Positions 32,946 to 42,754 are shown, counted from the stretch's first letter. The stretch is 64,000 nt of DNA from Taklimakanibacter deserti (GCA_003574785.1 QORU01000011.1:124001-188000); one strand, 5' to 3'. A program made the numbers and translations. Notes: generated by a model from the letters alone, not told the origin.

Positions 32946-33422
32946 TCAGGCTCCTCTCATCTCAGCCGCCGCCGCCTGGACGGCGCGTACGATCTTGTCA
33001 TAGCCGGTGCACCGGCAGAGATTGCCGGCGAGGCCGAAGCGGATCTCTTCCTCGGTCGGGTTCTTGTTCTTCTTGAGCAGAGCGCGGGCCGCAATCAGGA
33101 AGCCCGGCGTGCAGATGCCGCATTGGAGGGCGGCATGCTCGATGAATTTGCGCTGCAGCGGATGCAGCTTGTCGCCATCCGCCATGCCTTCGACGGTCTC
33201 GATCTTGCGGCCTTCGGCTTCGGCGCCGAGGACGAGGCACGAGCAGACCAGCTCATTGTCGACGATGACGCTGCAGGCGCCGCAATCGCCGGTGCCGCAG
33301 CCTTCCTTGGCGCCGGTCAGGCCGAGGCGGTTGCGCAGCACGTCGAGCAGCGGCTCGCCCGGCTCGCAGACGAAGTCGACGGCATCGCCATTGACGGTGG
33401 TTGAAACATGTACGCCAGCCAT
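32946..33422 (-). CDS. (2Fe-2S)-binding subunit of Mo hydroxylase
   Basis: The 158-residue protein carries both 2Fe-2S clusters: the plant-ferredoxin type in EGCGTGDCGACSVIVDNELV with the following Cys, and the helical type in LQCGICTPGFL and GNLCRCTGYDKI. It transfers electrons from the Mo site to FAD. The start ATG 33422 is 1 nt after the FAD-subunit TAA stop; the longer open frame to 33758 lies inside the FAD gene. Length is normal for CoxS/XdhS-type small subunits. Confidence 0.93.
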   Translation of the reverse strand: MAGVHVSTTVNGDAVDFVCEPGEPLLDVLRNRLGLTGAKEGCGTGDCGACSVIVDNELVCSCLVLGAEAEGRKIETVEGMADGDKLHPLQRKFIEHAALQCGICTPGFLIAARALLKKNKNPTEEEIRFGLAGNLCRCTGYDKIVRAVQAAAAEMRGA

Positions 33423-33423
33423 A

Positions 33424-34281
33424 TTATTTGCCTCCTGCGCGCCGATACGCGATTTTTGCAGCACGCTTTGCCAGCACGCCTGCGACCCTGGTTCTGAATT
33501 CGATGGTGCCCCTCTTGTCGTCGATGGGCTTGCACGCGGCCGAGCAGGCGGCGCTAAGCTTTTCCAACGCTTCATCATCGAGTTTGGTTCCGATGATGGC
33601 CTTGGCGGCGGGGGCGACGAGCAGCACGGTCGGCGCCACGGCGCCGAGCGCCACGCGCGCGTCCGTGATGACGCCCTTGGCGTCGAGGACGAGATTGACG
33701 CCGGCCGAAACCACGGCGATGTCCATCTCGGAGCGTGGGATGAAGCGCAAATAGGCATCGCCGGCGCGCGCCGGGCGCTTGGGCAGCAGGAGTGATTCGA
33801 CGATCTCGCCCTTGGCGAGGCTGGTGCGGCCGGGGGCCGTCGCGACCTTCTCGACCGGAATGGTGCGCTTCTTCTTCGGCCCGACGATCACCGCCTGGGC
33901 GCCCGCGGCAACGAGCGCCGGCACGCTGTCGGCGGCGGGCGAGGCGTTGCACATATTGCCGACCATGGTGCAGCGGCCCTGCACTTGCTTGGAGCCGATG
34001 AGGTTGGCCGCTTCGACGACGCCGGGCCATGCCTTCTTGACAATGCTCTTGCCGAGCTCGTTGCCCGAAACGGCGGCACCGACTTGGAAGCCGGAAGAGG
34101 TCTGCTTGATCTGGCTCATCGCCGGGATGCGCTTGATGTCGACGATCAGGTCAGGCTCGATGAAGCCGCCTTTCATCCGGACGAGAAGATCCGTTCCGCC
34201 GGCGAGTATGGCCGACTTTCCTCTTTCCTTTGCCAGAAGAGAAACCGCGGCCTTGGTCGAGCTGGGTGCTTCGTATCGCAT
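33424..34281 (-). CDS. FAD-binding subunit of Mo hydroxylase
   Basis: The 285-residue protein is a CoxM-type FAD subunit. The FAD motif is AILAGGTDLLVRMKGG, followed by TMVGNMCNASPAADSVPAL and YLRFIPRSEMDIAVVSAGVN. It accepts electrons from the FeS subunit and passes them on. Start ATG 34281 is chosen because the N-terminus MRYEAPSST matches the family; the open frame to 34446 is leader. It is the first gene of the operon FAD-FeS-Mo-MoaD. A possible -10 (TATACT, rc of 34412-34417) lies 131 bp upstream. Confidence 0.92.
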   Translation of the reverse strand: MRYEAPSSTKAAVSLLAKERGKSAILAGGTDLLVRMKGGFIEPDLIVDIKRIPAMSQIKQTSSGFQVGAAVSGNELGKSIVKKAWPGVVEAANLIGSKQVQGRCTMVGNMCNASPAADSVPALVAAGAQAVIVGPKKKRTIPVEKVATAPGRTSLAKGEIVESLLLPKRPARAGDAYLRFIPRSEMDIAVVSAGVNLVLDAKGVITDARVALGAVAPTVLLVAPAAKAIIGTKLDDEALEKLSAACSAACKPIDDKRGTIEFRTRVAGVLAKRAAKIAYRRAGGK

Positions 34282-34637
34282 AAATCTTGATCCACCTGGG
34301 TTGCTGGCGTGTGGCTCACGCTTGTTTTTTCGAAGGGCAAGAAGGCGAGGCCCTTCGCGAAGGGCGTGATTGTCATCCGAGAGCCCCTTTGCCGTCAATA
34401 CGGCGCGACAAAGTATATCGGCTTGACACGCATTCCTTGGGAGCACGTCACGGCGCTGACAAGGTGATGAGGAATCGCAAGCTCACTGCTGCATATTTCA
34501 CAATGCGGACCTTGGCCGAGCAGTCCTCCCCCCATGCCGACTGTATGAAAAATAGCGGCCCGTGATTTCGGCTTGACTTTTATATTTTATACAATGTACA
34601 GAAAACCGAACCTTTGATTCATGCTTTTAGTTAAGCC
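34282..34637. other. 356-bp divergent intergenic region
   Basis: No gene is seen. It holds a plus-strand terminator-like hairpin GCGTG/CACGC followed by TTGTTTTTT (34307-34330), a perfect 16-bp palindrome GCCCTTCGCGAAGGGC (34350-34365) whose half CGAAGGGC is repeated at 34331-34338, and an AT-rich stretch (34573-34600) before the hydroxyproline epimerase. The leader of the Mo-hydroxylase operon therefore probably folds strongly; no known riboswitch was recognised. Confidence 0.6.
34590..34598. promoter_or_regulatory. Candidate GntR/FadR-type palindrome before the epimerase
   Basis: TACA-A-TGTA is a perfect dyad in an AT-rich tract flanked by TTTT and GAAAA, 40 bp before the epimerase ATG. 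Hydroxyproline genes are often controlled by FCD-class GntR repressors that bind short T/A-rich palindromes of this size. No such regulator gene is in the window. Confidence 0.25.
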
Positions 34638-35642
34638 ATGGCCAGATCTACGTTTTTCTGCTTCGATGCCCATACTTGCGGCAATCCGGTCCGCGTCGTG
34701 ACGGGCGGCAGCGTGCCCCAGCTTCGGGGCGCGACCATGTTCGACCGGCGCCAGCATTTCCTCACGGAATTCGACTGGATCCGCACCGGGCTCATGTTCG
34801 AGCCGCGCGGCCATGACATGATGTCGGGCTCGATCCTCTATCCGCCGACGCGCAGCGACTGCGATGTCGCCATCCTCTTCATCGAGACATCGGGATGCCT
34901 GCCGATGTGCGGCCATGGCACGATCGGCACGGTGACCGTCATCATCGAGCAAGGCCTCGTCACGCCCAAAACCCCGGGCGTCCTCAGGCTCGACACGCCG
35001 GCAGGCCTCGTCGAGGCGCATTACGAGAAGAAGGGCGACCATGTCGAGCGCGTGCGCATCGTCAATGTCCCCTCTTTCCTTCTGGGCCGCGCTTTTCCGG
35101 TCGAGGTCGAAGGCCTGGGCGAGCTCGCCGTCGATGTCGCCTATGGCGGCAATTTCTACGCCATCGTCGAGCCGCAGCAGAACTATCGCGATCTCGCCGA
35201 AGTCCGCCCCGCCGATCTCTTGCGCTGGTCGCCCAGGCTGAGGAGCGCCTTCAATGCCCGCCACAGTATCGCGCATCCGGAGAACCCGGCGATCGACCGG
35301 CTCACCCATGTCCTGTGGACCGGCAAAGCGCAGACTCAGGGTGGCACGGCGCGCAATGCCGTCTTCTATGGCGACAAGGCCATCGACCGCTCGCCCTGCG
35401 GCACCGGCACCTCGGCGCGCATGGCGCAGCTCAGGGCCACGGGCCGCCTCGGCGAAGGCAGCACCTTCATCCATGAATCGATCATCGGCTCGACCTTCAC
35501 CGGGCGCATCGAGGGCAGCGCCCGGGTCGGCAATATCGAGGCGATCATTCCCTCGATCGAGGGTTGGGCCCGCATCACCGGGATGAATACCATCTTTCTC
35601 GACGACCGCGACCCTTATGTCAGGGGCTTTCAGGTGAATTGA
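34638..35642 (+). CDS. 4-Hydroxyproline 2-epimerase (proline racemase family)
   Basis: The 334-residue protein has the two catalytic cysteines of the family: Cys91 in MCGHGTIGT and Cys254 in RSPCGTGTSARMAQL. Both are retained, which distinguishes epimerases from the Cys/Thr dehydratases. The N-terminal FFCFDAHTCGNPVRVVTGG is typical. It converts trans-4-hydroxy-L-proline to cis-4-hydroxy-D-proline, the first step of bacterial hydroxyproline use. RBS is weak. Other pathway genes are not adjacent; a sarcosine-oxidase-like FAD enzyme is 4 kb away. Confidence 0.9.
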   Translation: MARSTFFCFDAHTCGNPVRVVTGGSVPQLRGATMFDRRQHFLTEFDWIRTGLMFEPRGHDMMSGSILYPPTRSDCDVAILFIETSGCLPMCGHGTIGTVTVIIEQGLVTPKTPGVLRLDTPAGLVEAHYEKKGDHVERVRIVNVPSFLLGRAFPVEVEGLGELAVDVAYGGNFYAIVEPQQNYRDLAEVRPADLLRWSPRLRSAFNARHSIAHPENPAIDRLTHVLWTGKAQTQGGTARNAVFYGDKAIDRSPCGTGTSARMAQLRATGRLGEGSTFIHESIIGSTFTGRIEGSARVGNIEAIIPSIEGWARITGMNTIFLDDRDPYVRGFQVN

Positions 35643-35744
35643 AGCGAAGCAGGCGGCGCTGATCCGATGCCGCAATCGACGTTGAGCCTCGCAAAACAAC
35701 AGTAGTCAAAATCGGCTCGTGCGTCGTACTATGGTTGGGCTCTC

Positions 35745-37502
35745 ATGGAGCTTACATTGGAACGCCGCCTCGCTGCGATCCTGGCTGCCGATGTCGCCGG
35801 ATATTCTCGACAGATGGCTGTCGACGAGACCGGCACTTTGGCGCGACTCAATCATGTCAGAACCGAGATAATAGAACCCAAGGTCGATCAGTTCCGTGGG
35901 CACATCGTGGGCTCGGCGGGAGATAGCCTGCTTGTCGAGTTCAATAGCGCCGTAAGTGCTGTTGAGTGCGCGGTAAAGACGCAAGACGCCCTTGCAAGCT
36001 GGAATGAAGGATTGTCGGAGGAGAATCGTGTCATATTTCGCATGGGCATCAATCTCGGCGACGTCATTGCAGACAGGGACACGATATTCGGCGATGGCGT
36101 AAACATCGCCGCGAGGCTGGAAAAGCTGGCCGAACCGGGCGGTGTATGCGTAGCGCACAGCGTTTTTGATCAGGTCAAGGGCAAGCTCCCCTATGCCTAC
36201 GACGATCTCGGAGCCCAGCAGGTCCACAACATACCGCAACCAGTTCATGCCTACAGGGTGAAAATCCGCACACTCATTGAATCGGCGCAAAAGTCGCCGT
36301 CCTTGCCGGACAAGCCGTCAATTGCCGTCCTGCCCTTCAACAACATGAGCGGTGATCCTGATCAGGAGTATTTCGCAGACGGCATCGTGGAGGAGATTAT
36401 CACTGCTCTCTCACGCTTTCATGGCCTGTTCGTCATCGCTCGCAACTCGAGCTTCACTTACAAGGGTCGAGCCGTTGACGTGAAGCAAGCCGGCCGCGAA
36501 CTCGGTGTACGCTACGTCCTGGAGGGAAGCGTGCGTAAGGCCGGTAGCCGCGTGCGAATTACAGCTCAGCTGATCGACAGCTCCTCAGGTGTGCATCTGT
36601 GGGCAGATCGATACGAGGGCGCATTTGAGGACATCTTCGACCTACAGGACCAGGTTATGTCCAAGGTCGTGGGAGCAATTGCTCCGCAAATCGAAAGAGC
36701 GGAGATCGAGAGGACTAAGCGGAAGCCGCCCGAGAATCTGGACGCGTACGATCAATATCTGAGAGGCATGGAGGGATTCCACAAATTCTCGCGAGAAGGA
36801 AGCAAAGAGGCTTTGTCCCACCTTTATCGAGCGACGGAGCTCGATCCGAGCTACGCTGCCGCATATTCGATGATCGCCCGGATATACGTTCAGCGGAATG
36901 CGGGAGATTGGGCTGAGGACCAGGCTCATGAGGTGGCCGAGACGGAGAAGGTGGCGATCAAGGCCGTGGAGCTGGATCGCAATGACGCCGTTGTGTTGGC
37001 CAACGCCGGATTTGCGTTTTGCGACATCCTCGGTCTCGTCGAGGAAGGTGATGCGATGATTGACAGGGCTTTGGAGCTAAACCCCAATCTCGCATGGATA
37101 TGGCTTTACAGCAGCTGGACGAAAACCTCGCTGGGTCAGCCCGAGATCGCGATTGAACACATCCAACGCGCTTTGCGGCTGAGCCCCAACGACCCTCTGA
37201 CCTTCAGCTTCCACGCGGCCAAAGCCTGGGCAGAATTTTTCGCCGGCCGTTTTTCAGAAGCATATGCATCGGCGGAGAGCGCGATACGCCAGCGTCCTGG
37301 CATGTTGCTCTATACGTGCATCGCCGCCTGCAGCGCAGCATTGGCCGAGAGACATGATGATGCACGTAGAATTGTGACACGAATGCTGCAAGCCAACCCG
37401 AGTGTGAACGTCGCCAAGGCGAGTAAGCTCATTCCCTTGCGCCGCGCCGAAGACAACGCCCGATGGACAGAAGGCCTCCGCAAGGCCGGCCTGCCGGAAT
37501 AG
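35745..37502 (+). CDS. Class III cyclase domain protein with TolB-like and TPR regions
   Basis: The 585-residue protein has an N-terminal cyclase domain (residues 1-170: AAILAADVAGYSRQMAVDE with metal Asp, AGDSLLVEF with second Asp, FGDGVNIAARLEKL with Asn/Arg). A TolB/FlgO-like domain follows (about 205-330: SIAVLPFNNMSGDPDQEYFA, GVRYVLEGSVRKAG), then TPR-like helices to the end. No TM helix is seen. The adenine-recognising Lys before the GD is replaced by Gly (IVGSAGDS), a variant seen in rhizobial proteins of this type. Codon use looks less GC-biased than its neighbours, and it stands alone between metabolic genes, so acquisition is possible. Confidence 0.87.
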   Translation: MELTLERRLAAILAADVAGYSRQMAVDETGTLARLNHVRTEIIEPKVDQFRGHIVGSAGDSLLVEFNSAVSAVECAVKTQDALASWNEGLSEENRVIFRMGINLGDVIADRDTIFGDGVNIAARLEKLAEPGGVCVAHSVFDQVKGKLPYAYDDLGAQQVHNIPQPVHAYRVKIRTLIESAQKSPSLPDKPSIAVLPFNNMSGDPDQEYFADGIVEEIITALSRFHGLFVIARNSSFTYKGRAVDVKQAGRELGVRYVLEGSVRKAGSRVRITAQLIDSSSGVHLWADRYEGAFEDIFDLQDQVMSKVVGAIAPQIERAEIERTKRKPPENLDAYDQYLRGMEGFHKFSREGSKEALSHLYRATELDPSYAAAYSMIARIYVQRNAGDWAEDQAHEVAETEKVAIKAVELDRNDAVVLANAGFAFCDILGLVEEGDAMIDRALELNPNLAWIWLYSSWTKTSLGQPEIAIEHIQRALRLSPNDPLTFSFHAAKAWAEFFAGRFSEAYASAESAIRQRPGMLLYTCIAACSAALAERHDDARRIVTRMLQANPSVNVAKASKLIPLRRAEDNARWTEGLRKAGLPE

Positions 37503-37534
37503 CCTGTATTGGAGAGGCGCTGGCGGGATCGATC

Positions 37535-37873
37535 CTAAATCGTCAGGTTTATCCGGCCGCCGAAGACCCGGTAATGATCGACATGGGGCGGGCGGTCGAC
37601 GAGGAAATGATCGTCTTCGGGATAATAGACCGCGATCTCGGGCTGATCGCCGGCAAAGGCCTTGATGGCCTCCATCGACTCCCACCAGCTCAGCGTCGTG
37701 ACCTCGCTCACCCCGTCGCCAAGTGCCCGCATGAGGATCTGAAAGCCGAGATTTCCCGGAGTCTTGCCATAGTCGACCGCGCCGGTCCGGTTGAAATAGG
37801 CGAGATACTCAACCTCCTCGGCCGTTCTCAATCGTCCGCTCCAGCGGCGCAGGATCACTTGCTTTCCATTCAT
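37535..37873 (-). CDS. Dimeric alpha-beta barrel (antibiotic biosynthesis monooxygenase-like) protein
   Basis: The 112-residue protein resembles small ABM/Dabb-fold proteins, with VILRRWSGRLRTAEEVEYLA, the LSWWESMEAIKAFAGDQPE helix and a C-terminal PHVDHYRVFGG. Such proteins degrade or sense small aromatic compounds or haem, but many are uncharacterised. It is the last gene in the leftward sarcosine-oxidase/ABC-transporter cluster (21 bp after the permease) and converges on the cyclase gene with a 32-bp gap. Specific function unknown. Confidence 0.7.
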   Translation of the reverse strand: MNGKQVILRRWSGRLRTAEEVEYLAYFNRTGAVDYGKTPGNLGFQILMRALGDGVSEVTTLSWWESMEAIKAFAGDQPEIAVYYPEDDHFLVDRPPHVDHYRVFGGRINLTI

Positions 37874-37894
37874 GATTTTATCTCCAGCTTGCGC

Positions 37895-38680
37895 TCACCT
37901 GATGGTGCTCCGCGCCAAGCGTCGTTCGAGCGCATGACTGAAGGCGGTGAGCAAGGTTGTCAATGTGAGATAGATGCCGGCGACCGCGATAAAGACCGGC
38001 ACAGGCCGGAAGCTTTCGGCCTGCACGCGATTGCCGACGAGCGACAATTCGACGACGCCGATGACGTAAGCGAGGCTCGAATCCTTGAGCAGCGCGACGA
38101 TATTGTTGACGAGCGGCGGCAGGGAGAGGCGGATGGCTTGCGGCAGGATCACCAGCACCAGCGCATAGAAGGGCGGAAGGCCCAAGGCCTGCGCCGCCTC
38201 GCGCTGGCCCTTCGGCACGCCCAATATGCCCGCCCGGATGACCTCGGAATTATAGGCGCCGACATTGAGCGAAAGAGCGAGCACCGCCGACCAGAAATCG
38301 GAAAGCTCGAGACCGGGCAGAAGCGCCGGCAAGGCAAAATAGACGAACAGGATCTGGACGAGCAGCGGCGTGCCGCGAATGACCCAGAGATAGAATTGCG
38401 CGATGCGTTGGATCACGGGTTGATGCGAGAGCCGCATCAGGGCCACGATCACGCCGGCGAGAAGCCCGAGGCTGCCCGATGTCAGCGTGAGCAGCACGGT
38501 CATGCGCGCGCCATTGCCGAACTGCACCGCCGCCGGCCCGATCGGATCGGGCATGGCGGCAAGCGGGATCGGCAGCAGCCAGAGAACGACCAAGAGGCCC
38601 AAGGCCGCGCCCAGCATGGCGCGGCCCTCCTCGTCGGGCGTGAAGTCGGGAAGGAAGCGGCTTCGCGACAGAGTATGCAT
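37895..38680 (-). CDS. Polar amino acid ABC transporter permease (HisMQ type)
   Basis: The 261-residue membrane protein has the HisMQ permease core: NGARMTVLLTLTSGSLGLLA, YLWVIRGTPLLVQILFVYFA and the EAA loop in QREAAQALGLPPFYALVLVI with LPQAIRLSLPPLVNN. It should form the channel for amino-acid uptake with the adjacent binding protein. Only one permease and no ATPase are found here, so the complex must be homodimeric or completed from elsewhere. It lies 14 bp after the binding protein. Confidence 0.92.
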   Translation of the reverse strand: MHTLSRSRFLPDFTPDEEGRAMLGAALGLLVVLWLLPIPLAAMPDPIGPAAVQFGNGARMTVLLTLTSGSLGLLAGVIVALMRLSHQPVIQRIAQFYLWVIRGTPLLVQILFVYFALPALLPGLELSDFWSAVLALSLNVGAYNSEVIRAGILGVPKGQREAAQALGLPPFYALVLVILPQAIRLSLPPLVNNIVALLKDSSLAYVIGVVELSLVGNRVQAESFRPVPVFIAVAGIYLTLTTLLTAFSHALERRLARSTIR

Positions 38681-38694
38681 GGCGGTCTCCCCTG

Positions 38695-39452
<758 letters not shown>

Positions 39453-39456
<4 letters not shown>

Positions 39457-40616
39457 GACGTTCTCCTCCTGTTGTTATGGCTTCGTGAAAGTGACGGACG
39501 GTCGATCCGGAACGGATGCAGATCGATTGCGGGCTTCTGATGCATCGCGAGATCGGCGACCGCCTCGCCGAAGAGCGCACCGAATTTGAAGCCATGGCCC
39601 GAGCAGGCCGAGACGATGGCGATGTGCTCATGCTCGGGATGGCGATCGATGATGAAATCCTCATCCGGGGTGAGCGTGTAGCGGCAGGTCTGGACGCGAA
39701 GCGCCCTGGGCTCGAGGCCGGGCAGGATGCGGCCGACCTGCGCCTCGAGCCGCGTGACAAGCTCAGGGTCCGGCCCGTCATCACCATCGCGTGCCGGGCG
39801 CTTGTTCTCGATCATGAGCTTGAGGCCCTCTTCGCGCAGGAGTGGAAACCCCGAGCTCAAGATCACACCGCCCAGGTGCAGGATGAAGATCGGCAAGCGA
39901 TCCGGACCGTGGAGCGCTGGATCTTCCGGCCGGAAGAAGGCGACCTGTTCCTTGGACACGGTGAGCGGCAGATCGAGGCCGAGACGGCGCAGCATCGCCG
40001 CCGTCGCCGCGCCGGCGGCGATCACCAGCCGGCCAACGTTGTAGGTGCCTTGTAAGGTCTGGAGCTCGATGCCTTGCGCAGAGGGCGTGAGCGCCAGGAC
40101 GTCCTCGCCTTCGCGCAGGACGGCGCCGTGGCGCCGTGCGCTCGATGCCAGCGCGGCGAGGCCGCGATCCGCATGGAGCACGCCGCCCTCGCTTTGCAGG
40201 AGGCCTTGTGCGCCGTCCGGCAGGCTGAATTGCGGGAACTGCCGCTTGATCTCGTCGCGGTCGAGCATCTCATGCGGAACCCGGGCTTGCACCATTGCCG
40301 CTTGCGTGGCGCGCCAGGACGGCACCTCGCCGAAAGCGAGATCGAGACCGCCCGTGATCGTAAGGAGCGTGTCGCCGCTTTCCTCTTCAAGCTGCCGCCA
40401 GGCGGCATAGGCAGCGCGGCACAGGGGAATATAGGCCGCATGGCCATAGGCGAGACGGATCATGCGCGAGCGGCCATGCGAGCTTCCCTGCGCGTGACCG
40501 ATCCTTGCCCGCTCGAAGAGGACGACGCGCTCGCGCCGTGCCGCAAGAGCGCGTGCCGCGGCACACCCCATGACGCCGCCGCCGATCACCGCCACATCGA
40601 AACTGCCTGATGTCAT
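39453..40616 (-). CDS. Monomeric sarcosine oxidase-like FAD-dependent amine oxidase
   Basis: The 387-residue protein belongs to the MSOX/SoxA-N-methyltryptophan oxidase family. The FAD motif is VAVIGGGVMGCAAARALAAR, then GSSHGRSRMIRLAYGHAAYI, which is diagnostic. The covalent-flavin cysteine is in VQTCRYTLTPDEDFIIDRHP. It oxidises secondary amines such as sarcosine, N-methyl amino acids or cyclic imino acids, giving H2O2. Start ATG 40616 faces the LysR gene at 40707. It heads an operon with the ABC transporter genes. Given the nearby 4-hydroxyproline epimerase, a cyclic imino acid substrate is worth testing. Confidence 0.88.
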
Positions 40617-40674
40617 GCCGCCATTGGCACGCCCCCGCGCATGGTTGACAAACGGCGATTCCTGATCACCATGC

Positions 40675-40689
40675 ATTAGCTACGCTTAT
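40675..40689. promoter_or_regulatory. Candidate LysR-type operator between soxA-like and gcvA-like genes
   Basis: ATTAGC-TAC-GCTTAT is a dyad with one mismatch that fits T-N11-A (T40676, A40688). It is nested inside a wider CCAT/ATGG inverted repeat (40669-40691) and lies 17 bp before the LysR start in the 90-bp divergent promoter. It is the best operator candidate for the adjacent GcvA-type regulator. Confidence 0.4.
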
Positions 40690-40706
40690 GGATAGGGCCG
40701 CCTGAC

Positions 40707-41591
40707 ATGCGCCGTTTGCCGCCGCTCCAGACCTTGCGCGCTTTCGAGGCCGCGGCCCGCCAGGGCAGTTTCACCGCTGCCGCGCGCGAGCTCAACATCA
40801 CCCAGTCGGCGGTGAGCCAGCAGATCCAGCTCCTCGAAGATGCGCTCGGCAAGCCCTTGTTCGACCGCCTCACAAGGCGGCTGGCGCTGACCCATGCGGG
40901 CGAGCTTTTCGCACCCACGGTGCGCCAGGCGCTCGATATGATCGCCGAGGTGACCGACCATGTCAGAGGCGATGCGCGGGTGAGCGATCTCGCGGTGGCG
41001 GTCATCCCGTCGCTGTCGACGCGCTGGCTGGTCTCGCGCCTGCCGCGCTTCCGTGCCCGCCATCCCGATATCGATCTGGCACTTTTCCCGGCCATCGAGC
41101 CTGCCGAGATCCATGATTGCGGCGCCGATCTCGGCATCCTCTATGGCAGCGGGCGCTGGCGCGGATTCCGGTCGGAGGAGCTCGCCAAGGAAACGGTCTT
41201 TCCCGTCGCGAGCCCCGATCTCGCGTCACCGGGTTCCTTGCAAGTCGACGACATCTTCGCCTTCACGCTCCTGCGCGATGCCGATGTGAAGCATGAATAT
41301 TGGCCGGCCTGGCTCGCCGCCGCGGGTGCCAGGAAGCGTCTCGTCGCCAAGGGCCCGCGCTTCGACAATTTGAGCGACATGATCACCGCCGCCGTCGAGG
41401 GCCAGGGCATCGCCCTCGTCCGCGGCCTGCTCGTCGCCGATGATTTGCGCGCCGGTCGGCTGGTGCGCCTGTTCGAGACCGAGGTTCAGGCGCGCTATGC
41501 CTATTACCTCGTCTGGTCGAAGACCCCGCGCAACCGGATCGCCGGCCTCGCCTTCCGCGACTGGATCATCACCGAGATGACAAATCCTTGA
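40707..41591 (+). CDS. LysR family transcriptional regulator (GcvA type)
   Basis: The 294-residue protein has the GcvA-branch N-terminus (LPPLQTLRAFEAAARQGSFT and LNITQSAVSQQIQLLEDALG) and an effector domain with LSTRWLVSRLPRFRARHPDI, DLGILYGSGRW and GQGIALVRGLLVADDL. It diverges from the soxA-like/ABC operon and probably regulates it in response to the transported compound. Its 3' end overlaps the convergent aldolase gene by 23 nt. Confidence 0.9.
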   Translation: MRRLPPLQTLRAFEAAARQGSFTAAARELNITQSAVSQQIQLLEDALGKPLFDRLTRRLALTHAGELFAPTVRQALDMIAEVTDHVRGDARVSDLAVAVIPSLSTRWLVSRLPRFRARHPDIDLALFPAIEPAEIHDCGADLGILYGSGRWRGFRSEELAKETVFPVASPDLASPGSLQVDDIFAFTLLRDADVKHEYWPAWLAAAGARKRLVAKGPRFDNLSDMITAAVEGQGIALVRGLLVADDLRAGRLVRLFETEVQARYAYYLVWSKTPRNRIAGLAFRDWIITEMTNP

Positions 41592-42693
41592 TGAGGCCGA
41601 TGAAGCGCTCGACGTCCTCAGGCGGCGTCGCATAGGAGAGGACGAAGCGCACGAAGATCTCGTCATCGGCTATGCCGCCGGGTCCGAGCGTGTCCGGCAT
41701 CCAGTCGTAATAATGGGCGCCCGCGGCTTGCGCCTTGTCGTGGAGCGCCCTCGGCATCACCGCGAAGATCTCATTGGCTTCGGTCGGGATCGGGATGCGG
41801 ATGCGGTTGGAGGCCTTGAGGCCTTCCGCCAGGCGCTTGGCGAGGCCATTCGCTTTGCGCGCATTCTCCAGCCACAGATCGCCTTCGAGATAGGCCAGCA
41901 TCTGGGCGCCGAGATAGCGGCTCTTGGAGATGAGCTGGCCGCCGCGCATGCGCCGGTAGAGGAAATCCTCGGCGAGCTTCGTGTCGAAGAACACGACCGC
42001 CTCGAGCAGCATGCCGCCATTCTTGGTGCCGCCGAAGGACATGACATCGATGCCGGCCTTCCAGGTGATCTCCGAAGGCTTGAGCCCGAGGCTCGCCACC
42101 GCATTGGCGAAGCGTGCCCCGTCCATGTGGAACTTCATCCTGCGTGAGCGTATCGGACTCTCGATCTCGTGGACTTCGCCTTCCAGTGTTTGCGGGGGCG
42201 GGCTTTGCGGAACGGCCGCGGCTGCAAGAGCCTTGATCTCGGCCGGCGTATAGACGCGGCCAAGCTCGGTGGAGTTGGTGACCGAGATGGCTGAGGGTTT
42301 CGGATCATGCTCGCCGCGGATGAAGCCCTTGAGTGTCTTCTTGACCATCTCGGGCGTGATCTTGCCGAGCGTGCCATGCAGGCCGATGATCTTGGCGCCG
42401 CCGGTGAACATTTCCGGGCTGTTGCATTCATCGACCGCGGCATGTGCTTCGGCATGGGTGATGATCGCGCCATAGGAGGGCGCCAGCGCCGAGAGCGCTA
42501 GGCCATTCGCCGCCGTGCCGGTGGTGACGAGGAAGGCGCGGACGTCTTTTTCGAAGACTTCCGAGAGCTTTTCCTCGGCACGCTTGGAGTAGTCGTCATA
42601 GCCATAGGAGGCGGAGGTGCCCTTGTTGGCCGCTTCGATAGCGGCGAGGATCTTGGGATGGATCCCATAGACATTGTCGGATGCGAAATTCAT
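41569..42693 (-). CDS. Low-specificity threonine aldolase-type PLP enzyme with internal insertion
   Basis: The 374-residue protein is a beta-eliminating-lyase family threonine aldolase. Key parts are SDNVYGIHPKILAAI, TGTAANGLALSAL, KFHMDGARFANAVASLG and the PLP lysine in MSFGGTKNGGMLLEA (Lys224). It cleaves L-threonine/allo-threonine to glycine and acetaldehyde. Residues 161-185 (VPQSPPPQTLEGEVHEIESP and following) form an insertion of about 20 residues relative to usual family members, just before the HMDGARF motif. The predicted start has no clear Shine-Dalgarno. It stands alone on this strand. Confidence 0.87.
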   Translation of the reverse strand: MNFASDNVYGIHPKILAAIEAANKGTSASYGYDDYSKRAEEKLSEVFEKDVRAFLVTTGTAANGLALSALAPSYGAIITHAEAHAAVDECNSPEMFTGGAKIIGLHGTLGKITPEMVKKTLKGFIRGEHDPKPSAISVTNSTELGRVYTPAEIKALAAAAVPQSPPPQTLEGEVHEIESPIRSRRMKFHMDGARFANAVASLGLKPSEITWKAGIDVMSFGGTKNGGMLLEAVVFFDTKLAEDFLYRRMRGGQLISKSRYLGAQMLAYLEGDLWLENARKANGLAKRLAEGLKASNRIRIPIPTEANEIFAVMPRALHDKAQAAGAHYYDWMPDTLGPGGIADDEIFVRFVLSYATPPEDVERFIGLIKDLSSR

Positions 42694-42754
42694 GGAAGGA
42701 GGCCCCGAAGTGAAGCAGGGCTATCGCAAATGAAGTTCATCGAGGGATGACATC

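Noticed and set aside
34287..34565. Rightward 92-codon frame in the intergenic region
   Set aside because: No RBS, no family, overlaps hairpins and palindromes, and ends far from the epimerase start.
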